Of a DNA stretch of 64,000 nucleotides, positions 42,561 through 50,320 are shown piece after piece (within the stretch, counting starts at the first letter, position 1; every line of letters begins with the position of its first letter). Under the pieces are notes generated by a model, which saw only the letters and a list, made by a program, of their open reading frames with translations, ran no database searches and was not told where the DNA came from. This stretch comes from Flavobacterium akiainvivens (lineage in GTDB: Bacteria; Bacteroidota; Bacteroidia; Flavobacteriales; Flavobacteriaceae), in contig NZ_LIYD01000005.1 of the NCBI RefSeq assembly GCF_001278115.1, positions 2,841,698-2,905,697 on the forward strand, read 5' to 3'. A program made the translations under genes and the position numbers.

Positions 42561-43985
42561 ATGAACAACACCATTTTTAGTTTTACTGATGTTACCATAC
42601 GCGATAACGGCGTGGCGGTTTTAAAGAACATCAGCTTTAGCATACAAAAAGGCCAGCAATGGGCCATAACGGGCAACGGCAGCATTTTGATTGAAGCCAT
42701 TGCCGGAAAAAAACAGCTACTGAACGGCACTACCCAAAAAGCCGAAAACCCCATACTGGTTACCGGTACCACGCAGTTTAAGAACCGCAGCAACATGGGT
42801 GGCGATTTTTACTACCAGCAGCGGTTTAACTCGGCTGATGCCGACGATGCACTAACGGTAACAGAGCACCTCAGCCAACAGGCGCAAACTGACGGGTATT
42901 GGACTACTGAAAACGTACTGCCGCTGCTCAACCTGGGCTACCTGGCTAACGAAAGCATTATAAAACTGTCTAACGGCGAAACCCGCCGCCTGCTCCTGGC
43001 CGAAGCACTGCTTAAAAACCCGTCGCTTTTACTATTGGACAATCCGCTGGCCGGACTTGACGTGCAAAGCCGCGAAGCCTACAACACCCTGCTGGAAAAA
43101 ATAACAGCAAGTGGCATACAGGTGGTGCTGGCCATTAATGCAACCGAAATACCGAAATGTATTACAAACGTGGCAGTAGTGGAAGGAGAAAATATAACGG
43201 GCACGTTTACCCCGGACGAATTTTCGGCGACAGCCAAAGAAAATGCAATTTCAAACTCCAATTGTGAAAAATTAGGGCATTTATTACAGCCAATTCCCGA
43301 ATTTGAGCACCTCATCAAGATGCGGGGCGTTAACATCAGCTATGGCGAAAAACAGATACTGCACAACATAGACTGGACGGTTAAACCCGGCGAACGATGG
43401 GCGCTTTTAGGGCATAACGGGGCAGGCAAAAGCACCCTGCTGAGCCTTATAAATGCCGACAACCCGCAGGCGTATGCCAATGATATTGAGCTGTTTGACC
43501 GAAAGAAAGGCTCAGGTGAATCGATCTGGGACATAAAGAAAAAGATTGGTTTTGTGTCGGGCGACCTTGCTAAGTTCTTCCCAACAGACCAAACCTGCCT
43601 CCAGATTATAGAAAGTGGGTTTCACGACACGATGGGATTGTTTCGTAAACCACTACCAAACAACATGTTAACAATAAATTTATGGATGGAGTACCTGGGT
43701 ATTGAGGCTCATACGGGCAAGATTTTCAGCCGTGCCGATGCCAATGTAAAGCAGCTGTGCCTGCTGGCGCGTGCACTGGTTAAAAACCCACCCCTGCTGA
43801 TACTGGATGAGCCGTGTTTTGGCATGGATGCCATCCAAAAACTTTTCTTTAAGGGAATAATTGACCATATTTGCACCCACAGTCCGCTGGCATTCATATA
43901 TGTAAGCCATTACACAGAAGAGCTGCCCGGCTGCATAAACCACACCCTAATGCTTGAAAAAGGCAGGGTGGTACAAGACATTTAG
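42561..43985 (+). CDS. Tandem ABC ATPase (ModF/PhrA-like) with a defective first P-loop
   Basis: 474 residues from ATG 42561. An earlier frame start at 42486 is rejected because it lies in the repeat. There are two nucleotide-binding domains. In the first, the Walker A region is ITGNGSILIEAIAGK (residues 36-50), which lacks the GK(S/T), while its signature is LSNGETRRLLLAEALL and its Walker B LLLLDNPLAGLD (Asn for the catalytic Glu). In the second, Walker A is LLGHNGAGKSTLLSL and Walker B is PPLLILDEPCFGMD, but the signature is degenerate (RADANVKQLCLLARAL). The shape suggests one degenerate and one active site. It has no membrane domain. Function in Bacteroidota unknown. Confidence 0.85.
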   Translation: MNNTIFSFTDVTIRDNGVAVLKNISFSIQKGQQWAITGNGSILIEAIAGKKQLLNGTTQKAENPILVTGTTQFKNRSNMGGDFYYQQRFNSADADDALTVTEHLSQQAQTDGYWTTENVLPLLNLGYLANESIIKLSNGETRRLLLAEALLKNPSLLLLDNPLAGLDVQSREAYNTLLEKITASGIQVVLAINATEIPKCITNVAVVEGENITGTFTPDEFSATAKENAISNSNCEKLGHLLQPIPEFEHLIKMRGVNISYGEKQILHNIDWTVKPGERWALLGHNGAGKSTLLSLINADNPQAYANDIELFDRKKGSGESIWDIKKKIGFVSGDLAKFFPTDQTCLQIIESGFHDTMGLFRKPLPNNMLTINLWMEYLGIEAHTGKIFSRADANVKQLCLLARALVKNPPLLILDEPCFGMDAIQKLFFKGIIDHICTHSPLAFIYVSHYTEELPGCINHTLMLEKGRVVQDI

Positions 43986-43988
43986 CCC

Positions 43989-44951
43989 ATGGCACACAAA
44001 GACATTACTATTATTGGCGAAACAGTTTTACCCGGCCAAAGCAAAACCATAAACATGGAAATTGCCCGCCTGCACACCATGACCAAGCTGAAAATCCCTA
44101 TAATTGTGGAACGCTCAAGGCTTGAAGGGCCGGTGGTTTTATTCAGCGCAGGCCTGCACGGCGATGAAATTAACGGCATTGAGGTTGTGCGCCAGATAAT
44201 TACGCGCAAAATAAACAAACCCAAGCGGGGCACCATTATATGCATACCAGTGGTGAATATTTTCGGGTTTGTGAACAAGAGCCGTGAATTTCCGGATGGG
44301 CGCGACCTTAACCGTGTGTTCCCGGGCAGTAAAAACGGGTCGCTTGCCAGCCGCTTTGCATGGCACATCCTTAAGGAAATTATACCGCATGTAGACTACT
44401 GTGTTGATTTTCATGCCGGTGGTGCCAGCCGCTTTAACGCGCCGCAAATTCGCATAGCACCCGGCAATGCAGAACTGGAGCACCTTAGCGATGTATTTAA
44501 TGCGCCGTTTACGCTGTACAGCAAAAACATAAGCGGTTCTTTCCGCAGTGCGTGCGGCAAACTGGGTGTAAAAATACTGCTTTTTGAAGGCGGTAAATCG
44601 CTTGATATTAATGAGGATATAACCCGCGAAGGTGTACAGGGCGCTAAGCGCATATTAGCCCACCTGGATATGCTAAACCCTAAAAAAACCGCCCATGAGG
44701 CCGAGAAACCTCCCGTACGCATTACCTCTTCTACGTGGATAAGGGCACGCAACAGCGGGCTGTTCCAAAATAAGACCGCAGCCGGAAAGTATGTACAAAA
44801 AGGCGAAGTACTGGCTCATATAACCGACCCTTTTGGCAAGTTTGACAAAAAAGTGCACGCCCCATACAGCGGCTACATTATTAACAGTAATGATGCCGCT
44901 ATTGTATACCAGGGCGATGCGATTTTTCATATATCGCAAAGGGTGGTTTAA
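43989..44951 (+). CDS. Succinylglutamate desuccinylase/aspartoacylase family zinc protein
   Basis: 320 residues. The zinc motif HxxE is GLHGDEINGIE (residues about 53-63), with the third ligand in VDYCVDFHAGGASRF. Also seen are RDLNRVFPGSKNG and LLFEGGKSLDINED. The C-terminal part (about 245-320) is a beta-barrel-like domain including HAPYSGYIINS. It starts 3 bp after the ABC ATPase stop, so the two form an operon. It is a carboxypeptidase-like amidohydrolase, but the substrate is not defined by the sequence. Confidence 0.87.
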   Translation: MAHKDITIIGETVLPGQSKTINMEIARLHTMTKLKIPIIVERSRLEGPVVLFSAGLHGDEINGIEVVRQIITRKINKPKRGTIICIPVVNIFGFVNKSREFPDGRDLNRVFPGSKNGSLASRFAWHILKEIIPHVDYCVDFHAGGASRFNAPQIRIAPGNAELEHLSDVFNAPFTLYSKNISGSFRSACGKLGVKILLFEGGKSLDINEDITREGVQGAKRILAHLDMLNPKKTAHEAEKPPVRITSSTWIRARNSGLFQNKTAAGKYVQKGEVLAHITDPFGKFDKKVHAPYSGYIINSNDAAIVYQGDAIFHISQRVV

Positions 44952-44966
44952 ATGTTTGTAGTTTAT

Positions 44967-45030
44967 GGTTTATAGTTTGTGGTTGTTGCTAATGCTATAA
45001 AGCTTGAGTGGCAACCACAAACTATAAACC
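44967..45030. repeat. Perfect 19-bp inverted repeat between convergent genes
   Basis: GGTTTATAGTTTGTGGTTG (44967-44985) and CAACCACAAACTATAAACC (45012-45030). It separates the AstE-like gene from the epimerase gene, which converge here, and could terminate both. There is no strong T-run. Confidence 0.7.
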
Positions 45031-45037
45031 ACAAACC

Positions 45038-45436
45038 CTAAACTTCTTGAGTGAGCTCCACCAGCACGCCGTTAGTACCCTTTGGATGCAAAAAGGCAAC
45101 AAGCTTATTATCAGCGCCTTTTTTAGGGGTTTCGTTTAAAACCGTAAAGCCTTCCGCTTTAAGGCGGGCAATTTCGGCAACAATATCCGTTACATCAAAG
45201 GCTATGTGGTGTATGCCCTCGCCTTTCTTTTCCAAAAATTTGGCAATAGGGCTATCGGGGTTTGTAGCTTCGAGAAGCTCAATCTTATTGGGCCCATTTT
45301 GAAAGAAAGCCGTTTTTACCCCTTCGCTTTCTACTTCTTCGGTTTTATAGCAGGGTGTGTTGAGCAGCGCTTCAAACAGGGGTATTGAGGTTTCAAAGCT
45401 CTTTACGGCAATGCCTATGTGTTCTATTTTGTTCAT
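45038..45436 (-). CDS. Methylmalonyl-CoA epimerase
   Basis: 132 residues, a VOC-fold (glyoxalase-type) protein of the usual length. MNKIEHIGIAVKSFETSIPL contributes a metal-binding His; EKKGEGIHHIAFDVTDIVAE holds the second His, and TNGVLVELTQEV the Glu. It interconverts (S)- and (R)-methylmalonyl-CoA ahead of the B12-dependent mutase in propionate and odd-chain metabolism. The large ELWxxDGT-repeat gene lies one base upstream on the same strand (its stop is at 45438). It is not near a mutase gene. Confidence 0.9.
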   Translation of the reverse strand: MNKIEHIGIAVKSFETSIPLFEALLNTPCYKTEEVESEGVKTAFFQNGPNKIELLEATNPDSPIAKFLEKKGEGIHHIAFDVTDIVAEIARLKAEGFTVLNETPKKGADNKLVAFLHPKGTNGVLVELTQEV

Positions 45437-45437
45437 A

Positions 45438-48400
45438 TTAATTCTTTATGAACTTTTGTGAAAATGTTCCATTATCGCTCTTAGCTTTTACAATGTAAAT
45501 ACCATTTGACCATAAGTTAATATCTATGGTTGTGGCTGAATTATTAGCTTCTGTTTCAAATATTTTTTTGCCAGTAAAATCGTAAACACTCACATTTCTT
45601 AATATTGAGCTGTCAGCTGTCTGAACCTTAACTTCGACGTTTGACGGATTAGGGTAAAGTATGAAGTTACTTACTGTGTTTGGTACTATAGGGTTAAACA
45701 CTTCCGAATCTAAAAACCCGGCCATATTAGCTACATACAATTCACGGCCTGTATTCTGATAGCTACCATCCATATACACCTTACCTCCAATAACTCCTAA
45801 GATTGAATTTATACCTTCATATTGCCCAAATGGGGGCATCCCATTTACAAGAACCTCTATAGATTGTGTTGAAGAAGTATCTCCATTAGTTACATATATA
45901 AACTTGGAATTATACCTTGTGTACAGGAAATCACCATTGTAGCACGAAAACCCTGTGAATGAATCATAATTATTTTCATTAAAAGCCCCTAATTGTACTG
46001 TACCACTCTCAGTACCGTCAGTACTCCACAACTCTCGCGAATGTTCACTTGAAAATAAGCCACTTGTAACACCAAAATAAACCCTGTCTCCGCATGGTTT
46101 CATAAAACTGATAGTTTTATTATCTGCAATCAAATCAGATTTTACCAAGACTGTGCCCTCTACACTACCATCTGTTTTATAAATGCAACATCCCTGATTT
46201 GTCCAGACATTATAGTATAATTCATTATTTAGAATACATGTCTTTTTAAATTGCGTAGACCCTGTAATAAGATAAGAATCGACTATCATCGTTCCATCTT
46301 GTGTCCCATCACTACTCCAAAGTGTATTACTGTCATAAGAAGTATACACGTATTGTGACAAGAGATATAATTTATCATCCGTAGCACCAATAATTGTTAC
46401 ACCATTATTTACACCTTGATCTGAAAGAAGCGTAATTACTTTTACAGTTCCTCCTTCAGTTCCGTCTGTACGCCAAACAGCAGTACCGGTATCATCATCA
46501 GCTACAAAATAAAGGAAGCCATTAAATACAGCACAATTTTTACTAATATATGTATAACTATTAACCGCCGTAATACCTGATTGCAACCCCGGATAAATGT
46601 CTTTTAAAAGATATGTACCCACTTCTGTACCATCTGAACGCCAAAGTTCATTGCCATGCACACCGTCATTTGCCTTAAAATAAAAAACACCATTATACTC
46701 CATAAAGTAAGTGTAACCTGTAACGGCATCTGCTGCACCCGGCCTAATGTCTTTTACAAGCACAGTACCCCCGGCAGTTCCGTCTGTTACATATATTTCA
46801 CCTCCATGCTCATTATTCCTCGCATTAAAGAACAATTTATCACCGGCTTTTGTAAAAATACCTGTATTAGATTCATTTGTAAAGCCAATCGATCCACCCC
46901 CATCTAAGTCATATATATTATTAAGCATGTAGGTGCCCTCATAAGTTCCATCTGTTACAAAAGGTTCCTGGCCATTAACCCCATCATTACCCATAAAAAC
47001 CAATTTATCATTAAGAATTTGAGCTGATTGTTCAACACCATCGCCTACTAATCCTGAGTACCTGTGCGAAACATCTACAAGTATTTGCGTGTTAGCGGCT
47101 GTGCCATCGGTTTTCCATAGTTCAACACCATTTAAATCAGAATCTACCTGAAAATAAACAATATTGTTTCCTACCGGAGTAAATTTCATTTCGCCTCCTG
47201 TATTTACATTAAGGTTAAGGTTATTAAGCAATTGTGTGCCGGTTGATGTACCATTACTTACCCAGGGATTACTATTATTTTGCCCCTGCAAGGGCGACGA
47301 AAAAATAAGATACCCCCCACTTGAAGTCAGTTTATAAATATTTCCGCCGGAAATATCTTCCATATTAACAACCTGCTGTGTACCTGCAACGGTACCATCG
47401 GTTTTCCACAACTTGGTTTTATCCAAAAAGCCATCCCCTACAAAGTAAACCTGGTTATTAAGAATAGCAAATTGGTCAAATGAAGTAAAACCGTCTTCCA
47501 AAGGATTTACAGCCTTTAATAAATAAGTACCAGCAACAGTACCATCACTCCTCCAAAGATGGTAGCTACCCCCAATATTACATTGAAATACAAAATAATT
47601 ATCTAACAAAGTTATATTGCTAATTCCGCCATTGATTCCCTCTTGCGCTATGGTCGTAAACATTTGCGTTCCCTGACTTGTGCCATCGCTCTCCCATAGT
47701 TGGTAGCCATTTACACCATCATTAGCACTAAAATAAAAGTGATTGTTAAAAACAACAGAGGCACCGCCTGCGCCTCCTGTAGGGCCAGGGTGCATATCTT
47801 TTACCATTGTAGTCCCTTCTTCTGTACCATCTGTTTTCCAAAGCTCATATCCATTTTCTACAGTAACAGCATTGAAATACAACAAACCATTAAATACAAA
47901 AAGAGAACTTGGATAACTGTCCGGCACACCAGGATTAATATCTTTAACAATATGTGTTCCTGCTTCAGTTCCGTCCGAAGTCCATAACTCTACACCATTA
48001 GCTTCGTTTTTAGCGGTAAAAAACAAACTACCGTTATATGCTGTAAAATTGTCCATTGAAGTATTTCCGCCTCCATTTGAAGATATAATTTTTACGGGCT
48101 GAGTTCCTTCAGGAGTTCCATCGCTTTTAAACAATATATATTGATATGAACCTCCAGAATGCGTAAAAAACAAGGTATTCCCTACCATCTTAAAATTGCC
48201 GTCTTCTATGTACGTATTCATACCTTCTACAGCAGATGGAAGGTTTTGCAGGATACCCGTTTGTTCATCATAAACATACAAAGACCTGTCTGCGCCAGAA
48301 CCAATGTGCGCAGAAAAATAAATTTTACCATTTGGAGCAAGCGTAACATCCATAGGATATCCATCCTCTGCAAAATTCAGTTCAATTAAATCGGCGTTAA

Positions 48401-48461
48401 CCGTTTGTGCATTGGCAAAAAAGCCTGTAAAGCCAAGAACAAGGAGTAGTATTTTTTTCAT
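45438..48461 (-). CDS. Large ELWxxDGT-repeat protein with T9SS type A sorting domain
   Basis: 1007 residues. Signal peptide MKKILLLVLGFTGFFANAQ. From about residue 50 to 880 there are about 15-20 copies of a repeat with the core ELWKTDGTEEGT or LWRSDGTVAGT, spaced at 45-55 residues, each with a YFxA/YFxxN strand before it. These form beta-propeller blades of the ELWxxDGT (hyalin-like) repeat type. The sorting domain starts NFILYPNPSNVEVKVQTADS and ends GTFSQKFIKN. Base composition is visibly more AT-rich than its neighbours. It is probably a T9SS-exported surface or glycan-contacting protein. Confidence 0.93.
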   Translation of the reverse strand: MKKILLLVLGFTGFFANAQTVNADLIELNFAEDGYPMDVTLAPNGKIYFSAHIGSGADRSLYVYDEQTGILQNLPSAVEGMNTYIEDGNFKMVGNTLFFTHSGGSYQYILFKSDGTPEGTQPVKIISSNGGGNTSMDNFTAYNGSLFFTAKNEANGVELWTSDGTEAGTHIVKDINPGVPDSYPSSLFVFNGLLYFNAVTVENGYELWKTDGTEEGTTMVKDMHPGPTGGAGGASVVFNNHFYFSANDGVNGYQLWESDGTSQGTQMFTTIAQEGINGGISNITLLDNYFVFQCNIGGSYHLWRSDGTVAGTYLLKAVNPLEDGFTSFDQFAILNNQVYFVGDGFLDKTKLWKTDGTVAGTQQVVNMEDISGGNIYKLTSSGGYLIFSSPLQGQNNSNPWVSNGTSTGTQLLNNLNLNVNTGGEMKFTPVGNNIVYFQVDSDLNGVELWKTDGTAANTQILVDVSHRYSGLVGDGVEQSAQILNDKLVFMGNDGVNGQEPFVTDGTYEGTYMLNNIYDLDGGGSIGFTNESNTGIFTKAGDKLFFNARNNEHGGEIYVTDGTAGGTVLVKDIRPGAADAVTGYTYFMEYNGVFYFKANDGVHGNELWRSDGTEVGTYLLKDIYPGLQSGITAVNSYTYISKNCAVFNGFLYFVADDDTGTAVWRTDGTEGGTVKVITLLSDQGVNNGVTIIGATDDKLYLLSQYVYTSYDSNTLWSSDGTQDGTMIVDSYLITGSTQFKKTCILNNELYYNVWTNQGCCIYKTDGSVEGTVLVKSDLIADNKTISFMKPCGDRVYFGVTSGLFSSEHSRELWSTDGTESGTVQLGAFNENNYDSFTGFSCYNGDFLYTRYNSKFIYVTNGDTSSTQSIEVLVNGMPPFGQYEGINSILGVIGGKVYMDGSYQNTGRELYVANMAGFLDSEVFNPIVPNTVSNFILYPNPSNVEVKVQTADSSILRNVSVYDFTGKKIFETEANNSATTIDINLWSNGIYIVKAKSDNGTFSQKFIKN

Positions 48462-48525
48462 TGTAAGAGATTTTGCTGCAAATATATAAAACTTTGCTAC
48501 TTAACTCTGCAACTTAAAAATTCAG

Positions 48526-48533
48526 TACTTTTG
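48526..48533 (+). promoter_or_regulatory. -7 box of rbfA, immediately before the start codon
   Basis: TACTTTTG fits TAnnTTTG and is only 4 bp from the ATG at 48538. Initiation 5-7 bp downstream would start the mRNA at or next to the ATG. A TTTG lies further upstream (48493-48496), but the spacing (29) is too long. Confidence 0.55.
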
Positions 48534-48537
48534 CAAA

Positions 48538-48930
48538 ATGGAAACGAACAGGCAAAAGAAAATAGGCGCGCTACTGCAAAAAGACCTTGTAGACATACTA
48601 CAGGGCGAAGTGCGCAAAAATGGCGTGAGCAACCTTGTATTATCAATATCTAAAGTAGTTGTTACAACTGATTTATCTATAGCAAAAGTATACCTTAGTG
48701 TATTCCCTACAGAGCGTGGCGGCGAGATATTAAACGCGGTTAAAAGCAACGCACCCCTTATAAAGCACGACCTTAGCCAGCGTGTAAAGTTACAGCTGCG
48801 CAAAGTGCCAAACCTTGTATTTTATATAGACGACAGCCTGGACCGCATAGAAAAAATTGACCGCGAACTAAGCGGCGAAAACAACCCTATAGCAAATCCT
48901 GAACTTTTAGAACGCCGCAAAAAACTGTAA
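48538..48930 (+). CDS. rbfA: Ribosome-binding factor A
   Basis: 130 residues. KH-domain pattern: METNRQKKIGALLQKDLVDI, then NLVLSISKVVVTTDLSIAKV and YLSVFPTERG, a helix LIKHDLSQRVKLQLRKVPNL, and FYIDDSLDRIEKID. It acts late in 30S assembly on the 16S 5' region. It starts an apparent two-gene operon with the LolC/E-like gene (6 bp apart). Promoter geometry suggests a leaderless mRNA. Confidence 0.94.
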   Translation: METNRQKKIGALLQKDLVDILQGEVRKNGVSNLVLSISKVVVTTDLSIAKVYLSVFPTERGGEILNAVKSNAPLIKHDLSQRVKLQLRKVPNLVFYIDDSLDRIEKIDRELSGENNPIANPELLERRKKL

Positions 48931-48936
48931 CCCCGC

Positions 48937-50148
48937 TTGAATTTTTCGACATACATAGCGCGCCGCTACACCATTAGCTTTAGCAAAAGCACTGCCGTAA
49001 ACATTATTACGGCCATTGCCACGCTGGGTATACTGGCGGGTACTGCCGCGCTGTTTATTATTATGTCGGTTTTTAGCGGGCTGAGGGATTTTAGCCTTTC
49101 TTTTGCCAATGCTACCGATCCTGACCTTAGGATTGCAGCGGTACAGGGCAAGTCTTTTTTACTTTCTGAAGAACAAAAGAAAAAGCTTAACGGAATTGAG
49201 GGTATTGCTGCCTACAGTGGTATAGCCGAAGAGCGCGTGCTTTTTTACTATAACGAAAAAGAGCAGGTTACCTATATGAAAGGCGTAGACGAAGCCTATA
49301 CAAAAGTAACCGCCATTAGCGACTCTACCACCCTTTTAGCCGGGCAATGGCTGCAAATGAAAACCGGGCAGGCCGTAGTAGGCGCAGGCACCTTTAACCG
49401 CCTGGGGCTGGGGCTTTTTAATGTATCGCATTCGCTTGAGGTATATGTACCTACCGCCGGTAAAGGGCCTATCAATTCGGCAGAAGACGGCTTTAAAAAA
49501 GACGACCTGGTGGTGAGCGGTATTTATTCGGTTAATGAAGATATTGATAATAAATACATTTTTGTACCCATAGACCTGGCACAAAACCTGCTGGAGTTTA
49601 AACCCAACCAATACACCGCAATAGAATTTAAGCTAAAGCCCGGCGCTAACGAAGCATTGGTAATCAGCCGGATAAAAGATGTTTTTAAAAACAATATTGA
49701 GGTTAAAACAAGGGCACAGCTAAACGACTCGCTTTATAAAATGCTCAATGCCGAAAACCTGGTTACCTACCTGTTTTGCTCTCTGGTTGTGGTGCTAACA
49801 CTTTTCTGCCTGGCAGGGGCTCTTATTATGCTGATACTTGACAAAAAGGAAAACATAAAAACCCTGTACAACCTGGGCGCCGAAGTAAGGAGCCTGCGCA
49901 GGATATTCTTTTTACAGGGCATTTTTATTACAGCTATAGGCGCACTTTTAGGCTTACTAACAGGCCTTGGTGTGGTTATTTTACAACAAACCCAGCAGCT
50001 TGTAATGATTACCGCAACCATGCCTTACCCTACCGATATTACACTGTTTAATATCCTTATTGTACTGGCCACTATTTTTGGCTTAGGCATTATAGCCAGC
50101 TACATAGCATCGGCGCGGGTGGGTAAAACACTGCTCGAAAATTCCTAA
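48937..50148 (+). CDS. LolC/LolE-like ABC transporter permease (FtsX domain)
   Basis: 403 residues. It starts with TTG (48937-48939): MNFSTYIARRYTISFSKSTA. No in-frame ATG lies before the conserved N-terminus, and rbfA ends 6 bp upstream. A four-TM MacB/FtsX topology: TM1 at about residues 20-45, a large periplasmic domain (about 50-270), then TM2-4 (LFCSLVVVLTLFCLAGALIM, GIFITAIGALLGLLTGLGVV and IVLATIFGLGIIASYIASA). It probably extracts lipoproteins to the outer membrane with an ATPase encoded elsewhere. Confidence 0.9.
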   Translation: MNFSTYIARRYTISFSKSTAVNIITAIATLGILAGTAALFIIMSVFSGLRDFSLSFANATDPDLRIAAVQGKSFLLSEEQKKKLNGIEGIAAYSGIAEERVLFYYNEKEQVTYMKGVDEAYTKVTAISDSTTLLAGQWLQMKTGQAVVGAGTFNRLGLGLFNVSHSLEVYVPTAGKGPINSAEDGFKKDDLVVSGIYSVNEDIDNKYIFVPIDLAQNLLEFKPNQYTAIEFKLKPGANEALVISRIKDVFKNNIEVKTRAQLNDSLYKMLNAENLVTYLFCSLVVVLTLFCLAGALIMLILDKKENIKTLYNLGAEVRSLRRIFFLQGIFITAIGALLGLLTGLGVVILQQTQQLVMITATMPYPTDITLFNILIVLATIFGLGIIASYIASARVGKTLLENS

Positions 50149-50175
50149 AAAACCGTTTGCGTTTCAAAATTTTTC

Positions 50176-50183
50176 TATCTTTG
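50176..50183 (+). promoter_or_regulatory. -7 box of the MATE exporter transcript
   Basis: TATCTTTG matches TAnnTTTG. A TTTG at 50156-50162 lies about 16-17 bp upstream. Initiation near 50190 gives a leader of about 130 nt before the MATE ATG at 50321, which contains the uORF at 50202. Confidence 0.55.
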
Positions 50184-50201
50184 CCTCTCAATTTTAAGCC
50201 T

Positions 50202-50234
50202 ATGAGGGTGTTGACCGCTGTACGTATCCGCTAA
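50202..50234 (+). CDS. Ten-residue leader peptide ORF upstream of the MATE gene
   Basis: ATG AGG GTG TTG ACC GCT GTA CGT ATC CGC TAA encodes MRVLTAVRIR, preceded by TTTTAAGCCT. The start is 12 nt or so downstream of the likely transcription start. The rest of the leader, 50235-50320, has no other ORF of note. The Arg-Ile-Arg end resembles the +X+ class of ribosome-arresting leader peptides. This would fit translation-dependent control of an efflux gene. The uORF is read directly. Its regulatory role is inferred, and a chance ORF cannot be excluded. Confidence 0.45.
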   Translation: MRVLTAVRIR

Positions 50235-50320
50235 TCCGGGTCTTACAATTCCGCAAAACAACAAAGGTGTGCATCCTGCGCATCAAATCCCTTTTTCATA
50301 AAATTTAAAACATACTTATT

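Noticed and set aside
48937..48939. TTG start of the LolC/E-like gene as a misread
   Set aside because: The conserved N-terminus begins directly at the TTG, rbfA ends 6 bp before it, and the next in-frame ATG would cut away the first TM helix. The TTG is accepted as the start.
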